From Gimesia sp. (GTDB lineage: Bacteria; Planctomycetota; Planctomycetia; Planctomycetales; Planctomycetaceae): DNA of 61,709 bases. Positions 10,201 through 18,766 of this stretch are shown here, piece by piece (position 1 is the first letter of the stretch; the number at the start of each line of letters is the position of its first letter). The stretch spans positions 1 to 61,709 of the forward strand of contig NZ_JAVJSQ010000038.1 of the NCBI RefSeq assembly GCF_040219335.1, in the 5' to 3' direction. Position numbers and translations under genes: made by a program. The notes under the pieces are model-generated. The model saw only the letters and a list, made by a program, of their open reading frames with translations, was not told the origin of the DNA and searched no databases.

Positions 10201-10516
10201 GTATCGTCAGAACTACGAGGGCGCAGGACGAGTAGGTTCAGCAGATCAGTTCCGCTCAATTGAGGGAGCGGCTCGAATTCTCACGAAACAGGGGAAATAC
10301 GACGACGCATTACAGGCGCTGGAAAAAGCCGAGATCGATCAACTCAAAGGATTCTGGCGCCATGAAATGCAACTTGCGAAGGGACACACGCTGGCTGCTG
10401 CGGGTAAAAAGCAGGCCGCGGAGCAGATTTACCAGAGTGTGTTGCAGGACAAGACCTCATCTTCAGGACACCGCCAGCAGGCTGAGGAACAACTCAAACA
10501 ACTGGGGGCACCCTGA
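7208..10516 (+). CDS. Secreted DUF4838 protein with CBM9-like and TPR-like regions
   Basis: I chose ATG 7208 because GGAG lies 6 bases before it and the product then opens with a clean signal peptide (MRISLLLAGVLW...GTAA); GTG 7193 and ATG 7196 would add five or four residues. The protein is about 1102 residues. An N-terminal region (about 25-130; STRLAAQELQNYLKKISG) resembles the helper domain found before alpha-glucuronidases. A DUF4838 domain (about 240-540) follows with GxRWYLPGE, a CxCEHC segment and FENYPFTGRGFY. A CBM9-like beta-sandwich (about 610-820; IDGQLDDPLWQNC) comes next, then helical TPR-like repeats to the end. DUF4838 proteins are thought to act on glycans, but the reaction is not established. 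The gene ends 11 bp from the convergent sulfatase. Confidence 0.85.
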   Translation: MRISLLLAGVLWCFTFVLDTGTAAEQYLVREGQAEAEIVIDPAAQRSTRLAAQELQNYLKKISGAKLKIVTETTANVPVKVLIGSSKEAEKRGLTAAGLKAGAYRIVAGDNWLAMIGDDTNFVPIEPWPRNHRDLASGKVQAAWNAITGEHWGYPHSQLYKHYTGSTGLFGTPDEQLVDKAGQVNVWGFDERGSFNAVCGYLRRLGVRWYLPGELGEIVPRQKTIPLPVIDETIQPDFPLRTINFRFGVYGRDAALWAMRLGVRQPYGRQAAHGLDHMTHNAETLEKHPEWFALYGGKRDTQPGKRLNQLCYSNEELFLQTVRYVRAQFDHFDMDVVSVMPPDGYTAICQCEHCAGKDTPERGYRGAFSDYVWEFVNRVAREVRKTHPDRKISNCAYGTYTQPPEKIDRFEPNVQVIIVGGRRPTSADREELRQLRDAWVKKTANPIIIFENYPFTGRGFYLPAFIPHVLGESVNETKGISKGEDIWLTMDFGENAIGYNHFLIYFTARMYWGGKDQDVDSLFNEYCELFYGPAAQEMRTFFLYCEEHWREMEQEAEKASRALELFSVAKAKVKSDSVYGRRMALIDNFLNGLRNKSNQLAQKRGPVPVLRLVGDPRGEIVIDGQLDDPLWQNCPTASTGSLRELQTGRLPVYGTSIKSRWVGHDLYFAIRCEEAPGEQPRSTTTKNEDQAIWFGDAIEILLSTESHSYYQLAINPAGVLIDLDRGADKGDWFRWDSQAEVATQIKDGYWTAEVRIPVVQDENDPLHQVIGHRPTVSLPWHINVCRQRIRDNGSEYSAFAPTGTSGFHQPMKFAYFYRGLSHQFEADPSVTDYLITSKKAETLMRRRKYQAAHDLFMALSAENNVTDLQKSVALQQAAECARHLKQESQAESLAEKIPLDTVAKTVRMQNLLAQRNYAELIQQFQSENFQTWPFSQVGEAALARGMARLRMKQGEAAETDLTLALNYTPDPRIQSQILLLLGENREHNLADEAGALKAYRQNYEGAGRVGSADQFRSIEGAARILTKQGKYDDALQALEKAEIDQLKGFWRHEMQLAKGHTLAAAGKKQAAEQIYQSVLQDKTSSSGHRQQAEEQLKQLGAP

Positions 10517-10527
10517 TTCTAAAGTGA

Positions 10528-11856
10528 TCAAGGGGTTGGCTTTAAAGGTCCCTGCATCTTCTCAAGCGTGTCTTGTAAGGAAGCATAGTTGCGTTTTGCT
10601 TTTCCTGATAAAGCATCTGTTTTCAGGGGAGACTTCTCCAGCGGGTCCTGTTTGAGATCGAAAAAGCGGCCGTCATCGTAGAGTTTCCAGTTCAGCGAGC
10701 GAACACACCGTTTACCCCGGTGTTCAATAAAGATCCAATCGCGACGATCTTTTCCGGAAGCACCCTCGAGAACTTCAGCAAAACTGACTCCATCCCGGGG
10801 AACGCCATCATTCTTGAGTCCGGCGACATCCGCGACCGTCGGCAGGTAATCGGTCAGGTCGACCATGGTGTTGACTTCCTGACCTGCCTTGATGTGGCCC
10901 GGCCAGTTTGCGATCAGGGGGACCCGGGTTCCGGTGTCATCCAGTTTGCCTTTACCGCCGGGGACGATTTTGTTGTTTTGTACCGAAACCACTTTAGGGC
11001 GCACCATCTTTCCCTGTTCGTTAACATACAGGTAGCTCGCGGCGGGGGTTCCGTTATCGGTGGTGAAGAGGACCAGGGTATTGTCGCGGACTCCCATTTC
11101 ATCCAGGGAAGCTACCAGGCGACCTACCATGTCATCCATGGATGTCATCATCTCAGCAAAAGTCAGCCAGTGCCCATCATGTGCGTAAGCGACATGCTTT
11201 CCTTTCAGGTCATCAGTCACATCATGACAGAGGGCCATAGGGTAATAGGCAAAAAACGGCTTCCCCTCTTTATGGCTCTCTTTCATGAAGTCAATCAGAA
11301 AATCGGTGTAAATATCCGGTCCATATTTGCCCTCAGTGTTTTTCAGCTGCTTGCCATTCTGGTAAATCAGTGGATCATGATAACGGCCCCCTTCATGCCA
11401 GCCAAACAGACACCACTTGTCAAAACCGACGCGGCTGGGATGATCCAGGTCGTTTTTCATGAAGCAGAGCTGCCATTTCCCGGCAACTGCAGTCGCATAG
11501 CCGGCCTGCTGCATGCGATCGCCAATACAGATTCCCTCAGCAGCGTCTGGAAAGTCTCCCCATTTCGAGCCTGCTTTACCAAACCGGAACGGATAACGGC
11601 CGGTCATCAGGCAGACACGCGAGGGGTGACAGACGGGCATCGAGTATGCTTGATTGAACTTAAGCCCTCCCTGGGCCAGCTTATCAATGTGGGGAGTCGG
11701 ATAGCTCTGTCCCCCGTAACAGCCGATGGCGTCACTGCCCACATCATCTGCCATAATCAGCAGAATGTTGGGTTGGGACTCAGCAGCAGACAGGACAGCC
11801 GGGGAAATGAACAGCAGCGCGAACGCCAGTGTATAAACAAACTTCAGGGCAGGCAT
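10528..11856 (-). CDS. Secreted sulfatase, compact type
   Basis: The 442-residue sulfatase has a signal peptide (1-25), NILLIMADDVGSDAIGCYG at 30-48, and CHPSR at 76-80 as the formylglycine CxPxR motif. GKWQL, HDGHW and TTDNGTP segments follow, so the core is complete without the extra C-terminal domain seen in the sulfatase at 1323. The start is supported by GAGGAG about 8 bases before the ATG. It lies only 11 bp downstream (3' to 3') of the DUF4838 gene with no visible terminator between them. On the other side it is separated by 11 bp from the esterase at 11868, which is transcribed towards it, so the two probably form an operon. Confidence 0.93.
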   Translation of the reverse strand: MPALKFVYTLAFALLFISPAVLSAAESQPNILLIMADDVGSDAIGCYGGQSYPTPHIDKLAQGGLKFNQAYSMPVCHPSRVCLMTGRYPFRFGKAGSKWGDFPDAAEGICIGDRMQQAGYATAVAGKWQLCFMKNDLDHPSRVGFDKWCLFGWHEGGRYHDPLIYQNGKQLKNTEGKYGPDIYTDFLIDFMKESHKEGKPFFAYYPMALCHDVTDDLKGKHVAYAHDGHWLTFAEMMTSMDDMVGRLVASLDEMGVRDNTLVLFTTDNGTPAASYLYVNEQGKMVRPKVVSVQNNKIVPGGKGKLDDTGTRVPLIANWPGHIKAGQEVNTMVDLTDYLPTVADVAGLKNDGVPRDGVSFAEVLEGASGKDRRDWIFIEHRGKRCVRSLNWKLYDDGRFFDLKQDPLEKSPLKTDALSGKAKRNYASLQDTLEKMQGPLKPTP

Positions 11857-11867
11857 GGGGAAACTCC

Positions 11868-13883
11868 TCAGGGGGTAGTAGATATCAATGCTTTCAGATC
11901 GGGTAAATCATAATAACGCAATCCAGCATGAACCGCGTTGTGGATGTGCTGGTGTGCATCCGGTGTCTTCATTAACGATCTCCAGGACGGAATTCCGCCC
12001 CTGGCAGTTAATTCAGAAATCAGCGCTGGCTCAAGAGCGGCAGCATGAAGTCCCGCCGGGGTAAGTTCTCCCCCGGTAACGAGACGCAGCGACTCCGCCT
12101 GTTGTTGGGTTTTCAACCACCGGGCACAGGTCAACAGATCTTCTGTCCGCAAACCCAGCCAGGAACGTCCCAGCATGTAAGCGATGTAATAATCGGCGCC
12201 GAAGAACCGCCAGTTGCGGGTTGTGGTTTCGCCTGTGTCACGAACTTCGACGATGAGTACCGGATGCCCTTGGCGATGCAGTTGCCGCGCTTCTTTGACT
12301 GCGCTGTTCATTCCCGCTGCGGGAGCCAGCAGGACAGGCGGGGCGGATCCTCCGGGCCAGTACAACGCAGGGAGGACAATACCCGGCTCAGGATGGATGA
12401 TCAGTCGCAGAGGTTCATCACGGTTCGAGCCAGGCTGCAACTGTTGTGACTTTGCACGTCTGCCATTCGAACCGACGAGTTCAACGCGCGGCTCTGGCAG
12501 GTGCTGCAATTTTCGAATTCCAGTTACCTGGCGGACCAGGTCGCGCGTCAGGGGAGATCGCTTCAGGGCCAGTCGCCGTTCTTCAGCCTGATTTACTTCG
12601 AGCAGCGAACGGGCCAGAGGCAGTTGTTGTACCTGGCCGCTGGGTGTGACCTGCAATTCCCGATCTGTATAGATCTTGACAGGGGACTCTTCGAAAACGT
12701 TGATCTGACGTCCCTGCAACCAGCGTGCAAAGAAACGGGCGGCTCCTTCTCTGAGTCGTTGGCTGAAACCATGTTTTTCATTGGCTTCGATCAGTGAAAT
12801 CCGTTCCGGATATCCGAGCAGGGTGTAGGCCCGCTTGGCCTGTCTGAAGGCATCCCAAGTGCCTTCAATCGGCACAAAATCATGCGTCGCAGCCAGGATG
12901 AGTGTTGGTTTAGGGGCACGACTGAGGATGAAGTCCGGGTGATCAAAACCTTCGCGGATTTGGGCATACAGATTCTGCTCGGCATCACCGGGACCGGGGC
13001 TCTCGTTTTTCTCGCGATGGGTGGTCATGAAACAACCGGGGGCTGCAGCCTGGATCCGTTCATCATAGGCCATCAAAAAACTGGTGAGGTTACCTCCTCC
13101 GGAATTGCCTGTGCAGCCAATTCGTTGCGCGTCGACATCGGGACGACTGCAGAGATAATCAAGAGCACGGACTGCATCCCAGACCATGTAGCCACCAAGG
13201 CTGCGTCCCAGCAGTATCGGCGCGACTCCCAGTTCCTGGTGTTCATGACTGGCACGATGTGCTGGTTTGCCGTCGGAATCGATGATCTGTTTGCGTTCTC
13301 CCTGACCGATGGGATCAAAGCAGAGCACTACGAAACCCTGTTTAACCAGCAACTGGTTTGCTTTCTGGTAAGATTCGTACGCTTTCCCGTTTTCACTATG
13401 TCCCAGGGGATGCAGGATGGCCGGGAAGGGGCCCGGTCCATCGGGACGATACAGGTTCGCGGTCACATAAAAACCAGGCTGGCTCTCAAAGTAGAGTTTT
13501 TCGATCGTGAATCCATCGGCTTCTATCGTGCCGGTAACCATGGGATTCAAAGGAGTCCGTGGCGGCATCTCTCCCAGACACATACGTAATGTCTTTCGCC
13601 GTTTCTGCTGATATGCGGTGAAGCGTTCTGGTGAACTCAGTGCCTGCTCGAATTCTGTTCGACGTTCATCGAGTGCCCGATGACTCTGTCCGCGCAACCA
13701 GCTGCGCATCATCTGCTGTGTTTTGTCTGCATTGAAATCGGGAGGCAATACGCGATAGGGTTTCTGGGCCAGGCTTTCGCTGCAGATGGAGCTTAGAATG
13801 ATGACCAGGCTGAGAATAAATGACTTCACGGAAGTTTCCGTTCTGACAGGTTGGACGCTGGGGTAAGTTGGGTCTGACTTCAT
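11868..13883 (-). CDS. Secreted two-domain alpha/beta hydrolase (acetylxylan-esterase-like)
   Basis: This is a 671-residue exported protein. The first half (about 90-390) is an alpha/beta hydrolase with TGNSGGGN (nucleophile Ser261), an acid in ATHDFVP and a His in NEKHGF, so a full triad is visible. The second half (about 480-665) repeats the fold, but its nucleophile elbow reads GGELTPAG with Glu606 where Ser is expected, so it is probably inactive. GTG at 13829 gives a cleaner signal peptide (VKSFILSLVIILSSICSESLAQ) with GGAA upstream; the ATG at 13883 adds 18 residues and has a poor ribosome site. Likely role: deacetylating or de-esterifying sugar side chains, in operon with the sulfatase at 10528. 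Substrate is inferred from context only. Confidence 0.85.
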   Translation of the reverse strand: MKSDPTYPSVQPVRTETSVKSFILSLVIILSSICSESLAQKPYRVLPPDFNADKTQQMMRSWLRGQSHRALDERRTEFEQALSSPERFTAYQQKRRKTLRMCLGEMPPRTPLNPMVTGTIEADGFTIEKLYFESQPGFYVTANLYRPDGPGPFPAILHPLGHSENGKAYESYQKANQLLVKQGFVVLCFDPIGQGERKQIIDSDGKPAHRASHEHQELGVAPILLGRSLGGYMVWDAVRALDYLCSRPDVDAQRIGCTGNSGGGNLTSFLMAYDERIQAAAPGCFMTTHREKNESPGPGDAEQNLYAQIREGFDHPDFILSRAPKPTLILAATHDFVPIEGTWDAFRQAKRAYTLLGYPERISLIEANEKHGFSQRLREGAARFFARWLQGRQINVFEESPVKIYTDRELQVTPSGQVQQLPLARSLLEVNQAEERRLALKRSPLTRDLVRQVTGIRKLQHLPEPRVELVGSNGRRAKSQQLQPGSNRDEPLRLIIHPEPGIVLPALYWPGGSAPPVLLAPAAGMNSAVKEARQLHRQGHPVLIVEVRDTGETTTRNWRFFGADYYIAYMLGRSWLGLRTEDLLTCARWLKTQQQAESLRLVTGGELTPAGLHAAALEPALISELTARGGIPSWRSLMKTPDAHQHIHNAVHAGLRYYDLPDLKALISTTP

Positions 13884-14099
13884 CCTAACAGCTCACTTTC
13901 ACTCAAGTCCAGTGTGATTGATGTCCCGCTATGAGAGGACCCGATAATTGAAATCGGTGTCGAGAGTCAGTTGCGCATTTGTGATACCCGGTACCTGATG
14001 GCTATAATTAACTTTCAATCTAGTGTGTTACCCGTCTAAGTCAAACCTTTCTATCGACTGTTTTATGTCATCAAAGAGCCACATCAGGGGAGTTAACAG

Positions 14100-16844
14100 A
14101 TGCGCTTTTCTGGAATTACCTGCCTTATCCTGGTACAGCTGTTCGTATCAGCTGTCTTAGCAGGAACGCCTCGACCGGATATGGTCATCTTTCTCTCAGA
14201 CGATCATACCTGGCGTGATTCCTCAGTCTATGGCTCTCCCGATATCAAAACTCCCAATATGGATCGCCTGGCGGCCCAGGGGATGACGTTCAACAACGCG
14301 TTTGTTGCTTCTCCCAGTTGTGCCCCCAGTCGCGCCGCGTTGCTCACAGGATTGTATCCTGCCAATAACGGAGCAGAACCGAATCACTCACGGCCACGGG
14401 CCGAAATCAAGAAGTTGCCCGCGTACCTGCAGGAACTGGGATACGAGGTCGTCTCATTCGGCAAGGTCGGCCATTATAAACAGACGCCTGAATACGGGTT
14501 CGACATCGCCCGTCATTTTCGCTATCACGAAGACATCGCCATTCTCAAAGCCATTGAATGGCTCCAGCAGCGCGAGAGTGAAAGGCCACTCTGTCTGTTT
14601 GTCGGTACCAACTGGCCTCACGTACCCTGGCCGGAAGAGATTGGCGACATCGATCCCGCCGCATTGCAGGTACCTCCTCATCATGTGGATACGCCGGTCA
14701 CGCGAGAGTGGCGGGCGAAATACATGGCCGCCATTCAGACTATGGATCGCGAACTGGGGCAAGTCTATGACGTGGCTCGACAGAAACTGGGAGATGATGT
14801 CTTCTTTCTGCATACCAGCGATCATGGCGCACAGTGGCCGTTTGGAAAATGGAATCTGTATGACGAAGGGATTCGCACCCCATTGATTGTCAGCTGGCCG
14901 GAGCAGATCAAACCGGGGGTTCGTACAGACGCGATGGCATCCTGGATTGATATTCTTCCGACACTGATCGATGTCGCCGGAGGCACGCCCCCTGACTCCA
15001 TTGATGGCCGCAGCCTGCTCCCCGTCTTGAAAGGGGAAACAACCACACATCGCGAGGTTATCTTCACCACGCATTCGGGGGACGGTGATAACAATGTCTA
15101 CCCGATGCGGGCTGCTCGAACGCTGGATGGCTGGAAGTACATCCGTAATCTGCATCCCGAGTTCCGGTTTACCAGTCACGTGACGAATGCACGTGCCAAG
15201 AACGGCTATTGGGACAGTTGGGTTCAAAAGGCAATCGCCCATCCCCAGGCACGACAGAAGGTGCGACGTTATCTCGAACGACCGGATGAAGAATTGTACC
15301 AGGTCAATACTGATCCCTATGAGCAGCAGAATCGAGTCAATGAACCTGAGCAGGCGGAACGTCTGCGCATGCTGCGAGAACAGGTCGATGACTGGCTGGC
15401 GGAAACGGGAGACCAGAAAAATGTCTATGGCCGACCACAGCGGATTGCCGCTGAGGATAAACCGAATGTGATCATGGTCTTCATTGACGACATGGGCTGG
15501 TCTGATCTCTCCTGCTTTCAGGGAACTGCTGTCAAAACAGATAATATTGATCGGCTGGCTGCCGAGGGAATCCGATTTACGAATTTTTATGTGAATTCAC
15601 CCATCTGCTCTCCGTCGCGGGTTGCTTTGACCACAGGACAATATCCTCAGCGCTGGCGAATCAATTCTTATCTGGCGCAACGCAAAAAGAACCGGGAACG
15701 CGGGCTGGCGCAGTGGCTGGATCCCAAGGCACCTGTGCTGGCGCGGGAACTGAAGCATGCGGGGTACGCGACAGGGCACTTTGGAAAATGGCACATGGGC
15801 GGCCAGCGGGATGTGGGAGAAGCGCCTTTGATCACCCGCTACGGTTTTGATCATAGCCTGACGAACTTTGAAGGCCTCGGCCCACGTGTTTTGCCTCTGA
15901 AGGACGCCTATGATGGAAAGCCTCCCCAGAAACATGATCTCGGTTCCGCCAACCTCGGACATGGTCCCATTCGCTGGGAAGATCGTTCCGTCGTAACGGC
16001 CGCTTTTGTAAAAGACGCTCTGAACTTTATCGATCAGGCTGAAGCGACGGGCCAGCCTTTCTATCTGAACCTCTGGCCCGATGATGTCCATTCTCCATTC
16101 TTTCCGCCCGAAGTCATGCGTGATGCGACGGACGGAAGTAAACGGGCCCTCTATTACGCGGTTCTCAAAGCCATGGATCAGCAGTTGGGGGCATTGTTTG
16201 ATCGCATACGAAATGACGTGAAACTGAAAAATAATACATTGATTCTGATCGCGTCCGATAATGGTCCTGAAACCGGCGCTGGTCTTGCCAATCCATTGAG
16301 GGGGGCCAAGACCTGGCTTTATGAAGGAGGTGTTCGTTCGCCGCTGATCGTCTGGGGGCCGTCGCTGATCAATCCAAAAGCTGCTGGCACAACAAACAAT
16401 ACGTCCGTACTCAGTGCCTTGGATTTAAACCGCTCGCTGTATTCACTAACGGGTACAGAACTCCCACTGGGAGTCCAGCTCGATGGCGAGGATCTGGCTG
16501 ATACGTTGCTGGGAAAAGAAATACAGAGCAGACAGGCACCGCTGTTCTGGAGACGTCCCCCCGATCGACCGGGGACCAGGAAAGAACCAAATCCGGATCT
16601 GGCCGTCCGTGAGGGGAAATGGAAGTTTTACATGAACTACGACCAGACAGGGATTCAGCTCTACGATCTCCAACAGGATGTCTCGGAAACCACGAACCAG
16701 GCATCACAACAACCAGATCTGGTCAAACGCTTGCAGCAGGCGGTCAACGACTGGAATTCCAGTCTTCCTGCAGACGCCGGAGATCCCAACTGGCGGCCGA
16801 AAAAGAAACCTGCCAAGACAGGAAAGGCAAAGGCCGCAAACTGA
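14100..16844 (+). CDS. Secreted tandem double sulfatase
   Basis: The 914-residue protein contains two complete sulfatase domains in one chain. Domain 1 (about 25-445) has DMVIFLSDDH and CAPSR with Cys74 as the formylglycine residue; domain 2 (about 455-895) has NVIMVFIDDMGWSD and CSPSR with Cys503. Both keep the TG(L/Q)YP segment after the motif and the later HTSDHG / ASDNGPE metal-binding segments, so both could be active. A signal peptide covers residues 1-21. AGGGGAG sits 8 bases before the ATG, a strong ribosome site. The sequences of the two domains differ clearly, suggesting fusion of two subfamilies rather than recent duplication. A Lys-rich tail ends the protein. It is divergent from the esterase at 11868. 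Confidence 0.93.
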   Translation: MRFSGITCLILVQLFVSAVLAGTPRPDMVIFLSDDHTWRDSSVYGSPDIKTPNMDRLAAQGMTFNNAFVASPSCAPSRAALLTGLYPANNGAEPNHSRPRAEIKKLPAYLQELGYEVVSFGKVGHYKQTPEYGFDIARHFRYHEDIAILKAIEWLQQRESERPLCLFVGTNWPHVPWPEEIGDIDPAALQVPPHHVDTPVTREWRAKYMAAIQTMDRELGQVYDVARQKLGDDVFFLHTSDHGAQWPFGKWNLYDEGIRTPLIVSWPEQIKPGVRTDAMASWIDILPTLIDVAGGTPPDSIDGRSLLPVLKGETTTHREVIFTTHSGDGDNNVYPMRAARTLDGWKYIRNLHPEFRFTSHVTNARAKNGYWDSWVQKAIAHPQARQKVRRYLERPDEELYQVNTDPYEQQNRVNEPEQAERLRMLREQVDDWLAETGDQKNVYGRPQRIAAEDKPNVIMVFIDDMGWSDLSCFQGTAVKTDNIDRLAAEGIRFTNFYVNSPICSPSRVALTTGQYPQRWRINSYLAQRKKNRERGLAQWLDPKAPVLARELKHAGYATGHFGKWHMGGQRDVGEAPLITRYGFDHSLTNFEGLGPRVLPLKDAYDGKPPQKHDLGSANLGHGPIRWEDRSVVTAAFVKDALNFIDQAEATGQPFYLNLWPDDVHSPFFPPEVMRDATDGSKRALYYAVLKAMDQQLGALFDRIRNDVKLKNNTLILIASDNGPETGAGLANPLRGAKTWLYEGGVRSPLIVWGPSLINPKAAGTTNNTSVLSALDLNRSLYSLTGTELPLGVQLDGEDLADTLLGKEIQSRQAPLFWRRPPDRPGTRKEPNPDLAVREGKWKFYMNYDQTGIQLYDLQQDVSETTNQASQQPDLVKRLQQAVNDWNSSLPADAGDPNWRPKKKPAKTGKAKAAN

Positions 16845-17043
16845 ATTTTGAGTCTCATTATTCTCTCCAGAATGCCTGTATTGAGTGATGATCTCACGCT
16901 TGGAGTGGATCTGCTGAAAAAAGTTAGGATTCATAAGAAAAGATTGAATTGATCGAATTCATCGGCTAGAATCAGACTACCGATCAAGATATGTTCATGC
17001 GTCGGTCCCTGCTCGCATCATCCTACCCAAATAGCGTGACCCT

Positions 17044-18723
17044 ATGAGATTACGTTCCTTCCACACAATGGTAGCGTGTCTGGTGTTGTTTCTGTCAGGA
17101 ATCACATCGACTGTCACTGCCCAGACTCCACTGCATCAGCAGATCGATCAGCTTATTGCTGAAGGAAAGCCGCAGTTTGAAAAACAGGCTGCTCCTCTGG
17201 CCGATGATGCCACGTTCCTGAGGCGGGTGACCCTGGACCTGACCGGGACCATTCCCACAGCTGATGAAGTTCGAACCTTTGTCGCGGATTCGTCTCCCGA
17301 CAAACGCAGCCAGCGGATCGACCAGTTACTTGCCTCACCAGAACACGCCCGACGGTTACAGTATCTGTTCGACACGATGTTGATGGAGCGTCGACCGGGC
17401 AAATATGTGAAGACAGCTGAATGGGAAGAATACCTGCGTCAATCTTTTCTGGAGAACCGTCCCTGGGATGAACTGGTTCATGAAATTCTGACTGTCGACG
17501 GAACAGATAAGACAACACGACCCGCGGCCCGTTTTCTGTTGGATCGGGAATTAAAATCCGAAGTCGTGACGCGCGATCTGGGCCGTATTTTTCTCGGACG
17601 CGATCTGCAATGTGCCCAATGCCATGATCATCCCAACGTGAATGATTACCTGCAGCGACACTACCATGGTCTGGATGCCTTCCTGAGCCGCAGCTATCTC
17701 TTCAAAGATCCCAAGACCAAGCAGGCCTCGATCGGTGAAAAAGCCGAAGGCCAGGTCTCCTTTACCTCCGTGTTTACCAAAGAAGAGGGGATGACCGCCC
17801 CCCGGGTACTGGATCTTCCCGAAATTCCAGATCCGGCGGACGCGAAAAAAGCGTACAAAGTTAAACCCGCAAAGAATGTGCGTTCGGTCCCTGTTTACAG
17901 TCGACGTTTGCAACTGGCGGATGCACTGACCAGTCAAAATAACGGGGCGTTCCAGAAGAACATCGTTAACCGTCTCTGGGCCATGATGATGGGGCAGGGC
18001 CTGGTTGAACCACTCGATATGTGGCACTCGGATAATCCTCCGACCCATCCGAAAATCGTGTCGCTTCTGAGTGAAGAGCTAGCGAATCATGAGTTTAATC
18101 TGCGGTACGTGATTCGTGAGCTGGCACTGACCCAGACCTACCAGCGCAGCAGTCATGTTTCAGCTGAAACTGAGATCCCCGAGCGATCAGCTTACCAGAT
18201 GGGTCTGCTCAAACCATTAACGCCCGAACAACTCGCCTGGTCCATGATGCAGGCCACCGGGGTGACCTCAGCGACCTTGGAACGTCTGCAGACGAAACAG
18301 CGCAAAGTCGATGAGAAACAGAAAACCAAAAAAGCTGATGACACTCTCTGGCAGGAAGAGGCGTTACACGGCGCATTGAAAGGGAACGTGGCTGCCTTTG
18401 TCCGGACATTTGGGATTGTCGGCGCACAGACCACACGTTTCGACGCCTCGGCTGATCAGGCCCTGTTTCTGCTAAATGGTAACACGATCCAGGCCTGGCT
18501 CGCTCCCTCTGGTAATCAATTGACGGCCCGTCTGAAGAAGCTGGATCAGCCGACCGCTATCGCAGAAGAGTTGTATCTTTCCGTATTTTCACGGTTCCCC
18601 ACCGAAAAAGAAATCAAACAGGTGGCCCTGTTCCTGGAAGGTGGCCCGAAGCCTACCGACCAGGATCTGCAACAACTGATCTGGGCGGCACTCTCTTCTG
18701 ACGAGTTTCGTTTCAATCATTAA
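17044..18723 (+). CDS. Short DUF1549/DUF1553 protein with CxxCH motif
   Basis: The 559-residue exported protein (signal peptide 1-26) has DUF1549 (about 30-235: DATFLRRVTLDLTGTIP, then QCAQCHDHP with C190xxC193H194) followed by DUF1553 (about 275-555: NRLWAMMMGQGLVEPLDMW, YQRSS). DUF1549/1553 proteins are planctomycete-rich, periplasmic and usually paired with DUF1501; the CxxCH could bind c-type haem. This copy is shorter than the common 700-1000-residue forms because it lacks the N-terminal cytochrome domain. It is the first gene of a three-gene set with the DUF1501 protein (43 bp downstream) and the WD40 protein. Biochemical role is unknown. The ribosome site before the ATG is weak. Confidence 0.9.
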   Translation: MRLRSFHTMVACLVLFLSGITSTVTAQTPLHQQIDQLIAEGKPQFEKQAAPLADDATFLRRVTLDLTGTIPTADEVRTFVADSSPDKRSQRIDQLLASPEHARRLQYLFDTMLMERRPGKYVKTAEWEEYLRQSFLENRPWDELVHEILTVDGTDKTTRPAARFLLDRELKSEVVTRDLGRIFLGRDLQCAQCHDHPNVNDYLQRHYHGLDAFLSRSYLFKDPKTKQASIGEKAEGQVSFTSVFTKEEGMTAPRVLDLPEIPDPADAKKAYKVKPAKNVRSVPVYSRRLQLADALTSQNNGAFQKNIVNRLWAMMMGQGLVEPLDMWHSDNPPTHPKIVSLLSEELANHEFNLRYVIRELALTQTYQRSSHVSAETEIPERSAYQMGLLKPLTPEQLAWSMMQATGVTSATLERLQTKQRKVDEKQKTKKADDTLWQEEALHGALKGNVAAFVRTFGIVGAQTTRFDASADQALFLLNGNTIQAWLAPSGNQLTARLKKLDQPTAIAEELYLSVFSRFPTEKEIKQVALFLEGGPKPTDQDLQQLIWAALSSDEFRFNH

Positions 18724-18766
18724 ACCCATCACCTGAGTTTCTCACTGAGAGGCAAAAGGACATAGT

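Noticed and set aside
10720..11913. Long plus-strand open frame of 397 codons opposite the sulfatase at 10528
   Set aside because: It mirrors a complete sulfatase with its active-site motif and strong ribosome site; the antisense product has no recognisable domain.
12882..13589. 235-codon plus-strand frame opposite the esterase at 11868
   Set aside because: The opposite strand has a full hydrolase triad; no domain or ribosome site supports the plus frame.
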